From positions 248,001 to 312,000 of the forward strand of contig NZ_JAHVJZ010000003.1 in assembly GCF_019801015.1 (NCBI RefSeq): a stretch of DNA of 64,000 nt. Reading direction: 5' to 3'. A model generated the notes under the pieces. It did no database searches, was not told the origin of the DNA, and saw only the letters and a program-made list of their open reading frames with translations. Each line of letters opens with the position of its first letter. Within the stretch, counting starts at the first letter, position 1. Shown here piece by piece: positions 1-9,472 of the stretch. The translations under genes and the position numbers were made by a program. The stretch comes from Marinobacter nauticus (GTDB lineage Bacteria > Pseudomonadota > Gammaproteobacteria > Enterobacterales > Shewanellaceae).

Positions 1-931
1 ACGCTTTCACCGCCTGCCCGGTGGCCAGGGCGTTGGCATCCGGTTGCAGCGAGAGACTGAGCATCGCCGCCAGCTGACCGTTTCGGGTCGCTTCGAAGTC
101 GTACATCTCCTTACCCAGGTCGACCCGGGCCACGTCTTTCAGGTAGAGGGTGCTGCCGTCGGAGTCGGCCCGCACAATCACGTGCTCAAACTCTTCGACG
201 GTTTTCAGCCGCCCCTGAGTCACCAGCGGGATGGTCATGGCGGGCTGGTCCAGATCCGGCGCACCACCGATTCGCCCGGCAGGCATCACCACATTCTGCT
301 CCGCCAGGGCGCCGTACACGTCGGTAGTGGTCAGGCCGTAACGGGCCAGACGCTCGGGATCGAGCCAGACCCGCATGGAGTAGCGGGCACCACCAATCAG
401 CGACACATCGGAGATGCCGGGGATTCGCTTGAGCTGCTCCTCCAGGTTCAGCGCCACATAGTTGGTCAGGAAAATGTCGTCGTGGGTATCGTTGGGCGAA
501 TACACCGTCATCGCCATCAGCAGATCCGGAGACTTCTTGGCCACCTTGATGCCGCGCTCGCGCACGTCCACCGGCAAGCGGGGCGTTGCCTCGTTCACCC
601 GGTTCTGCACCAGTACGGTGGCCATGTCCGGATCGGTGCCGATGTCGAACGTCACCTCAAGAAAGTAGCCGCCATCATTGGCAGAACGGGAGCGCATGTA
701 CAACATGTTCTCCACCCCGTTGACCGCCTCTTCAATGGGCTGCGCCAGGGTTTGTTCCACCACCTCGGCGTTGGAGCCGGGGTACATGGCCGACACCTGA
801 ACCACCGGCGGAGTGATGCGGGGGAACTCATTCACCGGCATGGTGCGCATGGCGATAAGCCCCACCAGCACCATCACCAGCGCGATGACGATGGCGAACT
901 TGGGTCGATGGATAAAGAACCGTGAAATCAT
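1..931 (-). CDS. RND efflux pump inner-membrane permease (N-terminal part, cut by window edge)
   Basis: About 310 N-terminal residues of an AcrB/MexB-type HAE1 proton/drug antiporter; the rest lies beyond base 1. My translation of the minus strand begins MISRFFIHRPKFA, then a first membrane helix, a PVNEFPRI segment and a QNRVNEATPRLP stretch, all typical of the first porter subdomain of this family. The ATG at 931-929 overlaps the TGA of the upstream adaptor gene (ATGA), so the two are translationally coupled. The substrate cannot be inferred. No outer-membrane channel gene is visible in the window. Confidence 0.9.
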   Translation of the reverse strand, partial: MISRFFIHRPKFAIVIALVMVLVGLIAMRTMPVNEFPRITPPVVQVSAMYPGSNAEVVEQTLAQPIEEAVNGVENMLYMRSRSANDGGYFLEVTFDIGTDPDMATVLVQNRVNEATPRLPVDVRERGIKVAKKSPDLLMAMTVYSPNDTHDDIFLTNYVALNLEEQLKRIPGISDVSLIGGARYSMRVWLDPERLARYGLTTTDVYGALAEQNVVMPAGRIGGAPDLDQPAMTIPLVTQGRLKTVEEFEHVIVRADSDGSTLYLKDVARVDLGKEMYDFEATRNGQLAAMLSLSLQPDANALATGQAVKA

Positions 932-2031
932 ACGCCCTCACCCACTACCGACACCTGAGCGCCGGAGCGCACACGGTGGAGACCGGAAACCACCACCCGC
1001 TCGCCGTCAGCCAGACCGTCCAGAATCACAATCTCCTGCCCCAGCCGGGTACCCAGCTCAACATTACGGCGCTCCACCACCTTGTCATCGGCCACCACCA
1101 TTACAAAGCTGCCCTGCTGATCGTTCTGGACCGCACGATTGGGGATCACCACGCCGGAAAGGGATTGCTCCGGGCGCACCTGAACCTGCACAAACTGACC
1201 CGGCAGCAATACGCCATCCGGATTGGCGAAATCCGCATGCAACGCCAGGGTGCCGGTGGCCAGATCGATGCGGTTATCGAAGAAGGTGATTTTGCCCGGC
1301 TGGTCATACTGCTTGCCGTGGCCCAGGTCCAGGCTCACCGACACCCGCTCCTGCCCCGCCAGACCGTTCACCACCATCGCCAGCCGCTCACGTTCGGAGA
1401 TGCGGAAACTGGTGCGGATAGGGTCCTGTTGCACCAGCGTCATCAGCGCCCCCGACTGAGGGCTGACCAGGTCCCCCACCGCGGCAGTCGCCGCACCGAC
1501 CTGGCCATCAATCGGCGCCAGTACCCGGGTATGGGACAGGTCCAGTTCTGCTTTCTCCAGGCTGGCCTGAGCCTGCATCACCCGGGCATCGGCCATCGCC
1601 AGATTGGCGCTGAGGTTATCGATGTCCGACTGACTGACGCTGCCACGGCCCAGCAGCTCCTGATTGCGCTTCAGATTGACCTGCGCAATGTCACGGGCCG
1701 CATTCGCTTCCGCCAGCGAGGCTTTCGCGGCGCTCAAGGCCGCGCGGTAGGGGCGGGGGTCGATTTCAAACAGTGGCGTACCGGCCGTCACTACCTGACC
1801 GTCGGTGACAAACTGTTGGGTCAGATAGCCGGACACCTGGGCGCTGATCCGAATGTCCTCTATTGCCTCAATGCGCCCTGAGAAGCGGCGCACCGGCTGA
1901 TAGGTTTGCTCGTTGGCTGTGGTCACTTCCACCGACGGCGGTGGCAGAGCCGTGGGCGCAGCGCTCTGCTCGCAGCCGAGCAATCCAAAGGGGATCAACA
2001 GTGCCAGGCACCGTTTGGAAAAAGGGGTCAT
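928..2031 (-). CDS. RND efflux periplasmic adaptor (membrane fusion protein), lipoprotein
   Basis: HlyD/AcrA-family adaptor of 367 residues linking the pump at 1-931 to an outer-membrane channel. I place the start at the ATG at 2031 because it puts a lipoprotein signal right at the N terminus (MTPFSKRCLALLIPFGLLGC, lipobox LLGC); an upstream frame extension to 2097 lacks family similarity. A barrel-sandwich/lipoyl half (SGRIEAIEDIRISAQVSGYL), a helical hairpin (roughly residues 90-150) and a second lipoyl half (VLAPIDGQVG) follow in the usual order. It overlaps the permease by 4 bp. Confidence 0.9.
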   Translation of the reverse strand: MTPFSKRCLALLIPFGLLGCEQSAAPTALPPPSVEVTTANEQTYQPVRRFSGRIEAIEDIRISAQVSGYLTQQFVTDGQVVTAGTPLFEIDPRPYRAALSAAKASLAEANAARDIAQVNLKRNQELLGRGSVSQSDIDNLSANLAMADARVMQAQASLEKAELDLSHTRVLAPIDGQVGAATAAVGDLVSPQSGALMTLVQQDPIRTSFRISERERLAMVVNGLAGQERVSVSLDLGHGKQYDQPGKITFFDNRIDLATGTLALHADFANPDGVLLPGQFVQVQVRPEQSLSGVVIPNRAVQNDQQGSFVMVVADDKVVERRNVELGTRLGQEIVILDGLADGERVVVSGLHRVRSGAQVSVVGEGV

Positions 2032-2377
2032 GGGCGTGGGGTCCTGTACTCTTCCGGCCGCAGCCGGATGGAAAATAGGGCCACTGTAGCGAGTCACCCT
2101 GAACGTCAGCTCAACGGAATTTCCGAAAAAAGCACCGAAAATCTTCGAGTTGTATCCAAATGTTCAGGAAGTGCCAAAACGAAACCAACGCTTGCAAAGG
2201 GCAACCCGGAGGCAACAAACACCTTACGGTGTGGCTGCATCCCACCCAGGGTTGTTACCGGCGGCGATAAAAGCGAGGAATGGTCGGGATAGCGACCGGA
2301 CATCGACGCGAAAAAAAAGGGAGGACCGAAGTCCTCCCAAAGCACAAGCAACGTGGGAAACTCAAAGAGAGTTGGGA
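2032..2377. other. Intergenic region between aceA and the RND adaptor
   Basis: 346 bp with no credible gene. It holds the aceA terminator near 2311-2338 and must hold the promoter of the adaptor-pump operon in its left part. I do not see a convincing -35/-10 pair or an obvious repressor palindrome. A short minus-strand open frame at 2106-2351 runs through the terminator and looks spurious. Confidence 0.6.
2311..2338 (-). terminator. Rho-independent terminator of aceBA
   Basis: An 8-bp perfect stem (GGGAGGAC / GTCCTCCC, tetraloop CGAA) is followed on the minus strand by eight T residues (the A-run at 2311-2318). It lies about 40 bp after the aceA stop codon. Confidence 0.9.
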
Positions 2378-3970
2378 TCAGAACTGGTTCATGGTGTTGT
2401 CGTCACCGGCCGCCTTCAGAGCGGCATCACCGGAGAAGTACTCCTTGTGATCATCACCCATATCGGACCCGGCCATGTTCTGGTGTTTCACACAGGCGAT
2501 GCCCTGACGGATCTCCTTACGCTGTACCTTGGACACGTAAGCCAGCATGCCTTCATCACCAAAGTAGTCCTTGGCCAGGTTGTCGGTGGACAACGCCGCG
2601 GTATGGTAAGTCGGCAGAGTGATAAGGTGGTGGAAGATCCCCGCCTCCCGGGCCGCATCCGCCTGGAAGGAGCGGATCTTGGCATCCGCCTCACAGGCCA
2701 GCTCAGTATCGTCGTACTGGGCGCTCATCAGGTTGGTGCGGTCGTAGGCAGACAGGTCACGACCAGCCGCCTCCCAGGCATCAAATACCTGCTGACGGAA
2801 GTTCAGGGTCCAGTTGAAGGACGGGCTGTTGTTGTAAACCAGCTTAGCGTTGGGGATCACCTCACGGATGCGGTTCACCATGCCGGCAATCTGGCCAACG
2901 TGCGGCTTCTCAGTCTCAATCCACAGCAGGTCAGCACCGTTTTGCAGTGAGGTGACGCAGTCCAGCACCACACGGTCCTCACCAGAGCCGGCCTTAAACT
3001 GGAACAGGCCACTGGCCAGGCGTTTCGGCTTCAACAGTTTGCCGTTGGCCTTCACCACCACATCGCCATTGTCGATGTCATCGGCGCTGGTAACGTAATC
3101 GCCGTCCAGGAAGCTGTTGTACAGGTCGCCCAGATCACCAGGCTGGTTGGTTACGGCGATCTGTTTGGTCAGGCCGGCGCCCAGCGAGTCAGTACGAGCG
3201 ACAATCACACCGTCGTCCACCCCCAGCTCCAGAAACGCGTAACGAACCGCGCGGATCTTGGCAAGGAAATCGGCGTGGGGCACGGTAACCTTGCCATCCT
3301 GGTGGCCACACTGCTTCTCGTCAGACACCTGGTTTTCAATCTGGATGCAGCAGGCACCCGCTTCAATCATCTTCTTCGCCAGCAGATAAGTCGCTTCCTC
3401 GTTACCAAAACCGGCATCGATATCGGCAATGATCGGGACAACATGGGTTTCGAAGTTGTCGATCTTGGCCTGAATCTCCGCTTCCTGAGCGCTGTCACCG
3501 GCCTTACGGGCGGCATCCAGCTGACGGAACAAGCCGCCCAGCTCGCGGGCATCGGCCTGGCGCAGGAAGGTGTACAGCTCCTCAATCAGGGACGCCACGG
3601 CGGTCTTTTCGTGCATGGACTGGTCCGGCAGCGGGCCGAACTCACTGCGCAGTGCCGCCACCATCCAACCGGACAGGTACAGGTAGCGCCCTTTGGTGGT
3701 GGTCAGATGCTTCTTGATGCTGATCAGCTTCTGCTGACCGATAAAGCCGTGCCAGCAACCCAGGGATTGGGTGTAGTTGGCCGGGTCAGCATCGTAGCTG
3801 GCCATGTCCTCGCGCATGATTTTGGCGGTATAGCGGGCAATATCCAGACCGGTCTTAAAGCGGTTCTGAGCCTTCATGCGGGCAACGCTCTCAGCGTCAA
3901 CACCCCACGTCTGCCCCTGGGTTTCGATCAAGCTGTTAGCGGTATCGATGTCGTTTTGGTAAGTGGCCAT
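2378..3970 (-). CDS. aceA: Isocitrate lyase
   Basis: Splits isocitrate into glyoxylate and succinate, the first step of the glyoxylate shunt, in the cytoplasm. At 530 residues it is the long bacterial form (as in Pseudomonas and Shewanella), not the 430-residue E. coli form. The catalytic-cysteine signature appears as KQCGH (DEKQCGHQDGKV). The metal/substrate region is recognisable in PIIADIDAGFGN. It lies 23 bp downstream of aceB, the usual order for an aceBA operon, and is followed by a strong terminator. Growth on acetate or fatty acids would require it. Confidence 0.97.
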   Translation of the reverse strand: MATYQNDIDTANSLIETQGQTWGVDAESVARMKAQNRFKTGLDIARYTAKIMREDMASYDADPANYTQSLGCWHGFIGQQKLISIKKHLTTTKGRYLYLSGWMVAALRSEFGPLPDQSMHEKTAVASLIEELYTFLRQADARELGGLFRQLDAARKAGDSAQEAEIQAKIDNFETHVVPIIADIDAGFGNEEATYLLAKKMIEAGACCIQIENQVSDEKQCGHQDGKVTVPHADFLAKIRAVRYAFLELGVDDGVIVARTDSLGAGLTKQIAVTNQPGDLGDLYNSFLDGDYVTSADDIDNGDVVVKANGKLLKPKRLASGLFQFKAGSGEDRVVLDCVTSLQNGADLLWIETEKPHVGQIAGMVNRIREVIPNAKLVYNNSPSFNWTLNFRQQVFDAWEAAGRDLSAYDRTNLMSAQYDDTELACEADAKIRSFQADAAREAGIFHHLITLPTYHTAALSTDNLAKDYFGDEGMLAYVSKVQRKEIRQGIACVKHQNMAGSDMGDDHKEYFSGDAALKAAGDDNTMNQF

Positions 3971-3993
3971 GATTAGGGACTCCTTTAAAATGC

Positions 3994-5622
3994 TTATCCT
4001 TGAGCGAGGGTGGGTTGGGTCAGGATCTGGTACCCGGGCAGGGTCAGAAAATCCGTCAGTTCGTCGGCGCAGGTGAGGCGCTCAAATATCTCGGCAGCTT
4101 CGTCGAAACGACCGCCATCGAAGCGCTCGGGGCCCAGTTCCTCTCGAACCACGGCCAGCTCCTCCTTGAGCATGGAGCGGAACAGCTCGGCGGTAACCAA
4201 CTGGCCGTTGTCCAGATGGGTGCCGTGCTTAATCCACTGCCAGATGGAAGCCCGGGAGATCTCCGCCGTCGCGGCGTCCTCCATCAGGCCATAAATCGGT
4301 ACGCAGCCATTGCCGGAAATCCAGGCTTCGATGTACTGCACAGCGATGCGGATGTTGGCACGCATGCCGTTTTCTGTAGCCTGCCCTTCACAGGGGGCCA
4401 GCAGCTCTTCCGCAGTAATGGGGGCATCCACATCCCGGGACACCTGAAGTTGGTTGGGGCGATCGCCGATGTATTCGTTCATCACCGCCATGGCGGTGTC
4501 GGCCAGTCCGGGGTGCGCAACCCAGGTGCCGTCGTGACCATTGCGGGCTTCCAGATCCTTATCCTGCTGCACTTTGGCCAGCACCTGAGCCTGACGCTCC
4601 GGATCCTTGGCAGGAATAAAGGCAGCCATCCCGCCCATCGCCAGCGCACCGCGCTTGTGGCAGGTCTTGATCAGCAGACGCGAGTAGGCGGACAGGAACG
4701 GCTTGTCCATGGTCACGACCTGGCGGTCCGGCAGAACGCGGGTGGGGTCATTCTTCAGGGTCTTGATGTAGCTGAAGATGTAATCCCAGCGGCCGCAGTT
4801 CAGGCCGACAATGTTGTTGCGCAGCTCATAGAGGATCTCATCCATCTCGAACACCGCCGGCAGGGTTTCAATCAGGCAGGTGGCCTTGATGGTGCTGGGG
4901 GCCAGACAGAAACGCTCTTCGGTGTAAGCAAACACTTCGGCCCACCAGCGCGCTTCCAGATGACTCTGCAATTTCGGCACGTAGAAATACGGGCCGGAGC
5001 CTTTGGCCAGCAAAGCCCGGTAGTTGTGATAGAAGTAGAGCCCGAAATCCACCAGCGCACCGGGCAGTGGCTGGCCCTGCCAGGTCAGGTGGGCCTCATC
5101 CAGATGCAGACCGCGCACCCGGCAGATCAGCACCGCAGGGTCTTCCTTAAGGCGGTATTCCTTGCCGGTAACCGGATGCTGGTAGTCGATGGTGCCCGCC
5201 ACCGCGTCCTTCAGGTTCTGCTGACCCTGGACCACCTTGTCCCAGGCGGGGGCAAGGGAGTCTTCAAAGTCGGCCATAAAGACTTTGACGTTGGCATTGA
5301 GCGCGTTGATCACCATCTTGCGATCCACCGGCCCGGTGATCTCAACCCGGCGATCCTCCAGATCCGCGGGAATGCCGAGGATCTGCCAATTGCCCTCACG
5401 AACGTCGCGCGTCTCTGGAAGGAAATCCGGAAGCGCGCCCGCATCGATGCGGGCCTGACGCTCAACCCGCTTCTGCAGCAGAGCGTTGCGCGGTGCGGTA
5501 AAACGCTCCGCCAGCTCGCTCAGGAACCCCAACGCCTCGGCGTTCAGTATCTTCTCTTCGCCGGCCACGAACTGGCCACGCTTTTCGATGGTCTGTTTCG
5601 ACTCAATGGCTGCCTGGCTCAT
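3994..5622 (-). CDS. aceB: Malate synthase A
   Basis: Condenses glyoxylate with acetyl-CoA to malate, completing the glyoxylate shunt. 542 residues, normal for the MSA class (E. coli AceB about 533). ILICRVRGLHLDEAHL-like and LNCGRWDYIFSYIKTL segments are family hallmarks, and the latter holds active-site residues. I choose the ATG at 5622, which has GGAGG five bases upstream; the frame also extends to a GTG at 5634 that lacks a ribosome-binding site. First gene of aceBA; the long upstream region carries candidate operators. Confidence 0.97.
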   Translation of the reverse strand: MSQAAIESKQTIEKRGQFVAGEEKILNAEALGFLSELAERFTAPRNALLQKRVERQARIDAGALPDFLPETRDVREGNWQILGIPADLEDRRVEITGPVDRKMVINALNANVKVFMADFEDSLAPAWDKVVQGQQNLKDAVAGTIDYQHPVTGKEYRLKEDPAVLICRVRGLHLDEAHLTWQGQPLPGALVDFGLYFYHNYRALLAKGSGPYFYVPKLQSHLEARWWAEVFAYTEERFCLAPSTIKATCLIETLPAVFEMDEILYELRNNIVGLNCGRWDYIFSYIKTLKNDPTRVLPDRQVVTMDKPFLSAYSRLLIKTCHKRGALAMGGMAAFIPAKDPERQAQVLAKVQQDKDLEARNGHDGTWVAHPGLADTAMAVMNEYIGDRPNQLQVSRDVDAPITAEELLAPCEGQATENGMRANIRIAVQYIEAWISGNGCVPIYGLMEDAATAEISRASIWQWIKHGTHLDNGQLVTAELFRSMLKEELAVVREELGPERFDGGRFDEAAEIFERLTCADELTDFLTLPGYQILTQPTLAQG

Positions 5623-5840
5623 TCGTCCCTCCACACTGTAATTTCATATGAAAGTTTAGGACCACAATTCTTTCAATTGGACTTTGGTGGTCATTGCACC
5701 GTCCTGGTGCTCTAGAGTGAAATTTAAGCTGCTTTATGGTGCATGAAAAATCAAGACGGAAATCACAAAATTTTCATAAAATAGCCTCAAAGCCCTGTTT
5801 TGTTGGGTTTAATGAGTGCAGGGCAAATTGGAGCAATAGC

Positions 5841-5858
5841 TTTAAACGTTCGTTTCAC
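5841..5858. promoter_or_regulatory. Candidate PsrA-type fatty-acid regulator site upstream of aceB
   Basis: TTTAAACGTTCGTTTCAC is an imperfect palindrome (TTTAAACG-TT-CGTTTcAc). It resembles the TTCAAACG..CGTTTGAA type of site bound by PsrA, a TetR-family fatty-acid regulator of gammaproteobacteria. It lies about 220 bp upstream of the aceB start. The assignment rests on motif resemblance only. Confidence 0.4.
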
Positions 5859-5893
5859 TGCCAATTCGCACTGACGAAAAAGAAACCACCAAA

Positions 5894-5908
5894 TGTAATT
5901 TAATTACG
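5894..5908. promoter_or_regulatory. Candidate HexR operator upstream of aceB
   Basis: TGTAATTTAATTACG differs at only two positions, as I recall the consensus, from the HexR operator of Shewanella-like bacteria (TGTAATTAAATTACA). HexR is an RpiR-family regulator responding to a sugar-acid catabolic intermediate and is known to act on central carbon genes. The site is about 270 bp upstream of the aceB start. The palindrome is seen directly; the regulator is inferred. Confidence 0.55.
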
Positions 5909-6090
5909 TACTTTTACCTCCTGCCGTATATTAAAGTTGACACTGGGCCCCAATAACGTCCGCCTTTAATTAACACCCGGCCATTGTTTAACCGTTTGCC
6001 CCTGACCTTAACGTTAGCCCCAAAGCCCGCTTCTGGCGGGCCCTGGCGCTGACTCTTTTTTGCACAAGGGTTAAAACAACCGTTTGATTC

Positions 6091-6104
6091 TTACGTTAAC
6101 GTAA
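6091..6104. promoter_or_regulatory. 14-bp perfect palindrome, possible LiuR/MerR-type operator
   Basis: TTACGTTAACGTAA is a perfect inverted repeat in otherwise non-coding DNA about 470 bp upstream of aceB. It resembles the ACGT-containing sites reported for the MerR-family branched-chain amino acid regulator LiuR in Shewanella-type bacteria. Identity of the regulator is uncertain, and its distance from aceB is large. Confidence 0.35.
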
Positions 6105-6220
6105 GCGTAACAACTGCGCGCGTCCGTCCAGTGATCGCTTGAATGGGGTTGTCGATTGGAAATGAAATACATCAGCCAGAGAGCTGAAGGGCCCGACATA
6201 GCTGGGTTTCAGAGGGAAGA

Positions 6221-6259
6221 GGGTCTGACCAATTCAGTACAAAGGGTCTGACCAGACCC
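6221..6259. repeat. Paired GGGTCTGACCA repeats, second copy forming a hairpin
   Basis: GGGTCTGACCA occurs at 6221-6231 and 6244-6254, 23 bp apart. The second copy extends into a perfect 7-bp inverted repeat (GGGTCTG-AC-CAGACCC, 6244-6259). No gene lies nearby that explains it. It may be a remnant of a REP-like or other small mobile repeat. Confidence 0.5.
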
Positions 6260-6290
6260 ACCGCAAAGGGAAAAAGCCAGTCACAAAAAA

Positions 6291-6313
6291 AGCCCGCCAT
6301 ATTGGCGGGCTTT
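6291..6313 (-). terminator. Rho-independent terminator of the second RND operon
   Basis: A 9-bp perfect stem AGCCCGCCA / TGGCGGGCT with a 3-base loop is followed on the minus strand by a run of T residues (A-run 6285-6291). It sits about 30 bp past the stop codon of the pump gene. Confidence 0.9.
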
Positions 6314-6343
6314 ATCAAACAATCAATTCAGAAAACGGTCTGT

Positions 6344-9300
6344 TCAGGCGGGTTGCCCTTTGAATCGCTCTCTCATTCGTTGCAGCACCACGTAGAACAC
6401 CGGTACCAGCAAGGTGCCGACGATGCCGGCCGCAATCATTCCGCCAAATACGGCGTAACCCAACGAATGCCGGCTGGCCGCCCCTGCCCCACTGGCGAGC
6501 ACCAGCGGCAACACACCGAGGATAAAGGAGAACGCTGTCATCAATACCGCGCGGAAACGCATACGAGCCGCTTCCTGACCGGCATCCACAATGCTGTGTC
6601 CCGCTTCCCGCTGTTGCTTGGCAAACTCCACGATCAAAATGGCGTTCTTCGATGCCATCCCGATCAACAGCACCAGACCGATCTGGGTGTAGAGGTTGAC
6701 GTCGGCCTGGGCAATCAACACGTTCAGGAACGCCCCCAACACCGCCACCGGCACTGACAGCATCACCGCCAGCGGAATGGTCCAGCTCTCGTACTGCGCC
6801 ACCAGGAACAGGTAGGTAAAGATCAGCGCCAGCGAGAAGATAAAGGGCGCCAGGTTGCCCGCCTTAATCTCCTGATAGGTTTGGCCGGTCCACTCGTACT
6901 GATACCCGGCAGGCAGGACCCGATCCGCCACCCGCTGCATCGCCGCAATCGCTTCACCGGAGCTGAAGCCTGGTGCCGGAATGCCGTTGATGGTGACCGA
7001 ACCATAGAGGTTATAGCGGGACACCACTTCCGGGCCCAGAATCGGAGTAATGGTCACCAGCGTCGACAGCGGCACCATTTCGCCGGTGGCGGTGCGTACG
7101 TAGAACTTGCTGATGTCCTGCTCCGAGTTACGGAAGTCCATCTCCGCCTGCGCCATCACCCGGAAGGTTTTGCCAAAGCGGTTGAAGTCGTTGACGTAAG
7201 CCCCGCCCAGCATGGTCTGCAAGGTCGAGAACACCTCGGTCAGAGGAATGCCGAGCACCTTGGCTTTCTGACGATCCACGTCCACGTACATCTGCGGCAC
7301 GTCGGCGCGGAAGTTGGAGAACGCCATGGCGATGGCCGGCTCCTGGTTGGCCTCAATGATCAGGCCGCGCATTACCGATGCCAGCTCTGCGGCACTGCGC
7401 CCCATGGTGTCCTGAAGCACGAACTCGAAACCGCCAACGTTACCCACACCGGGCAACGGCGGCAGGGCAAACGCCATAGCGTTCACCCGTGGGTCGGCGG
7501 AGTATTGTGCCTGCAGACTTTGCAAAATCGCCTTGTCGGACAGCTCCGGTGCGGTGCGCTCTTCCCAGGTATCCAGCACCACCACCAGCAGGCCGCCATT
7601 GGAGGCAACCGAACCGGTCAGCACTGAGAAGCCGGAGGCGTGAATCACGTTGGAAACCCCCGGCTGCTGGAGCGTCAGTGCCACCAGATCTTCCATCACC
7701 TCTTCGGTCCGGTTCAGGGACGCGCCATCGGGCAGCTGCAGGTCCACCATAAAGCTCTTTTTGTCCTCGGAAGGGACAAAGCCGCTGGGCAGACTGGTGC
7801 CCAAATACCCGGTAACACCAATGGCCACCACAAAGGCCACCATCACCATCGCCGACTTGCGGATCAGGTTCGCCACCAGCGAGCTGTAGCGCCCGGTGAG
7901 GCGCTCAAACTGGCGGTTAAAGGCAGCATGGAAGCCGGTGTCATGTTCCTTCGGTGGCTTCAGCAGCGAGGCACACAGCGCCGGAGAGAGCGTCAGTGCA
8001 TTGATAGAGGAGATCAGCACCGACACACAGATGGTGATGGAGAACTGGGCATACATCTGCCCGGTAATGCCCGGCATCACTGCGGTCGGCGCGAACACCG
8101 CCAGCAGCACCAGTGAGGTCGCCACAATCGGCCCGGTCACCTCTTTCATCGCTTCGATGGTGGCGGTGCGCGGGTCCATCCCCTTCTCTTCCATCAGTCG
8201 GGTGACGTTCTCCACCACAACGATGGCGTCATCCACCACAATCCCGATCGCCAGAATCAACGCGAACAGGGAAACGGTGTTGATGGTCATGCCGAAGATC
8301 AGCAGGAACAGGAAGGTCCCGATCAGCGAGACCGGAATGGCGATGGCCGGCACCAGGGTGGAACGAACATCCTGCAGGAAAATGTACACCACCAGCACCA
8401 CAAGACCGACGGAGATAAACAGCGTCTCCACCACTTCCTGAATCGACACTTCCACAAACTCCGTGGTGTCGTAGAGGATGTCGTAGGCCAGATCGGTGGA
8501 GAAGCCCTCGGACAAACGGGCCATCTCAGAGCGGATCCCCTTCGCCACTTCCAGCGCATTGGCGTCCGGGCTCTGGTAGATGGCGATGATCGCACTGGGG
8601 GCGTTGTCGAGCTTACCCTGGGCGTCGTAGAACTGGCTGCCCAATTCCACCCGGGCCACATCCCCCACGGTGATGCGGGAACCGTCCGGGTTGGAGCGGA
8701 TGATCACCTGGGCAAACTCTTCCGGATCGGTCAGTCGGCCCTGAGCCTGAAGGCTGTACTGGAACTGCTGGTTGGGATCCACCGGGGCGGCACCGATACG
8801 GCCTGCCGCCACCTGGATGTTCTGTTCCCTCAGCGCCGCAATCACATCACCGGAGGTCACCGCCAACGACGCCATGGCGTTGGGGTCGAGCCAGATCCGC
8901 ATGGCGTAATCCATGCCACCGATGATCTGCACTTCCGACACCCCACTGACCCGCGCCAGGGTGTCCTTAATGTTCAGACCGGCGTAGTTGGTCAGATAGA
9001 GGCCATCAAAGGTGCCATTGGGGGAGTAGAGGTTGGCGATCATCAGGAAGTTCGGGCTTTTCTTCTTAACCTTCACCCCCTGCTGAGTCACTTCCGCGGG
9101 CAGTCGGGGCAGCGACTGCTGTACCCGGTTCTGCACATTCACCTGCGCCATATCGGCATCGGTGCCCACCTCAAAAGTCACGGTCAGAGAGTAGGAGCCA
9201 TCGTTGGAGGACTTGGACTCCATGTAGATCATGTCCTCCACGCCGTTGACCTCACTCTCAATCACCTGGCCGATGGTGTCCTTCACCACATCGGCACTGG

Positions 9301-9457
9301 CCCCCGGATAGCTGGTGCTGACCGAGATCTGCGGCGGCGACACATCGGGAAATTCCGCCACCGGCAGTGCCGGAATCGACAACAACCCGGCCAGGGTCAG
9401 TACGATGGAGATAACAAAGGCGAATTTAGGCCTGGAGACAAAAAACTGGCTGATCAT
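6344..9457 (-). CDS. RND efflux pump inner-membrane permease (AcrB/MexB type)
   Basis: Complete 1037-residue HAE1-family antiporter. It begins [18 protein letters not shown] with TM1, then the [15 protein letters not shown] porter region. The TM4 segment [22 protein letters not shown] carries the Asp-Asp proton-relay pair, and [10 protein letters not shown] precedes it. The second half repeats the layout, with TM10 region [18 protein letters not shown] carrying the conserved Lys-Asn. Length matches AcrB (1049). It follows its adaptor gene by 15 bp, and a terminator follows it. Drug or solvent export is likely; the substrate is unknown. Confidence 0.95.
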   Translation of the reverse strand: MISQFFVSRPKFAFVISIVLTLAGLLSIPALPVAEFPDVSPPQISVSTSYPGASADVVKDTIGQVIESEVNGVEDMIYMESKSSNDGSYSLTVTFEVGTDADMAQVNVQNRVQQSLPRLPAEVTQQGVKVKKKSPNFLMIANLYSPNGTFDGLYLTNYAGLNIKDTLARVSGVSEVQIIGGMDYAMRIWLDPNAMASLAVTSGDVIAALREQNIQVAAGRIGAAPVDPNQQFQYSLQAQGRLTDPEEFAQVIIRSNPDGSRITVGDVARVELGSQFYDAQGKLDNAPSAIIAIYQSPDANALEVAKGIRSEMARLSEGFSTDLAYDILYDTTEFVEVSIQEVVETLFISVGLVVLVVYIFLQDVRSTLVPAIAIPVSLIGTFLFLLIFGMTINTVSLFALILAIGIVVDDAIVVVENVTRLMEEKGMDPRTATIEAMKEVTGPIVATSLVLLAVFAPTAVMPGITGQMYAQFSITICVSVLISSINALTLSPALCASLLKPPKEHDTGFHAAFNRQFERLTGRYSSLVANLIRKSAMVMVAFVVAIGVTGYLGTSLPSGFVPSEDKKSFMVDLQLPDGASLNRTEEVMEDLVALTLQQPGVSNVIHASGFSVLTGSVASNGGLLVVVLDTWEERTAPELSDKAILQSLQAQYSADPRVNAMAFALPPLPGVGNVGGFEFVLQDTMGRSAAELASVMRGLIIEANQEPAIAMAFSNFRADVPQMYVDVDRQKAKVLGIPLTEVFSTLQTMLGGAYVNDFNRFGKTFRVMAQAEMDFRNSEQDISKFYVRTATGEMVPLSTLVTITPILGPEVVSRYNLYGSVTINGIPAPGFSSGEAIAAMQRVADRVLPAGYQYEWTGQTYQEIKAGNLAPFIFSLALIFTYLFLVAQYESWTIPLAVMLSVPVAVLGAFLNVLIAQADVNLYTQIGLVLLIGMASKNAILIVEFAKQQREAGHSIVDAGQEAARMRFRAVLMTAFSFILGVLPLVLASGAGAASRHSLGYAVFGGMIAAGIVGTLLVPVFYVVLQRMRERFKGQPA

Positions 9458-9472
9458 AGTGGTTCTCCCGGC

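Larger units (their letters stand above)
5623..6343. other. Long regulatory intergenic region upstream of aceB
   Basis: 721 bp without a gene. From right to left it holds the RND-operon terminator, two copies of an 11-bp GGGTCTGACCA repeat, a 14-bp palindrome, and two further palindromic operator-like sequences listed separately. The segment 5640-5960 is clearly richer in A and T than the flanking genes, as expected for a promoter. I did not find an unambiguous -35/-10 pair. Confidence 0.75.

Noticed and set aside
2106-2351. Minus-strand 81-codon open frame between aceA and the RND adaptor
   Set aside because: It runs through the aceA terminator, has no ribosome-binding site and shows no protein-like features.
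4000-5715. A long plus-strand open frame antisense to aceB
   Set aside because: Mirror frame of a GC-rich gene; the product is His/Gln/Val-rich without family motifs, whereas aceB is unambiguous.
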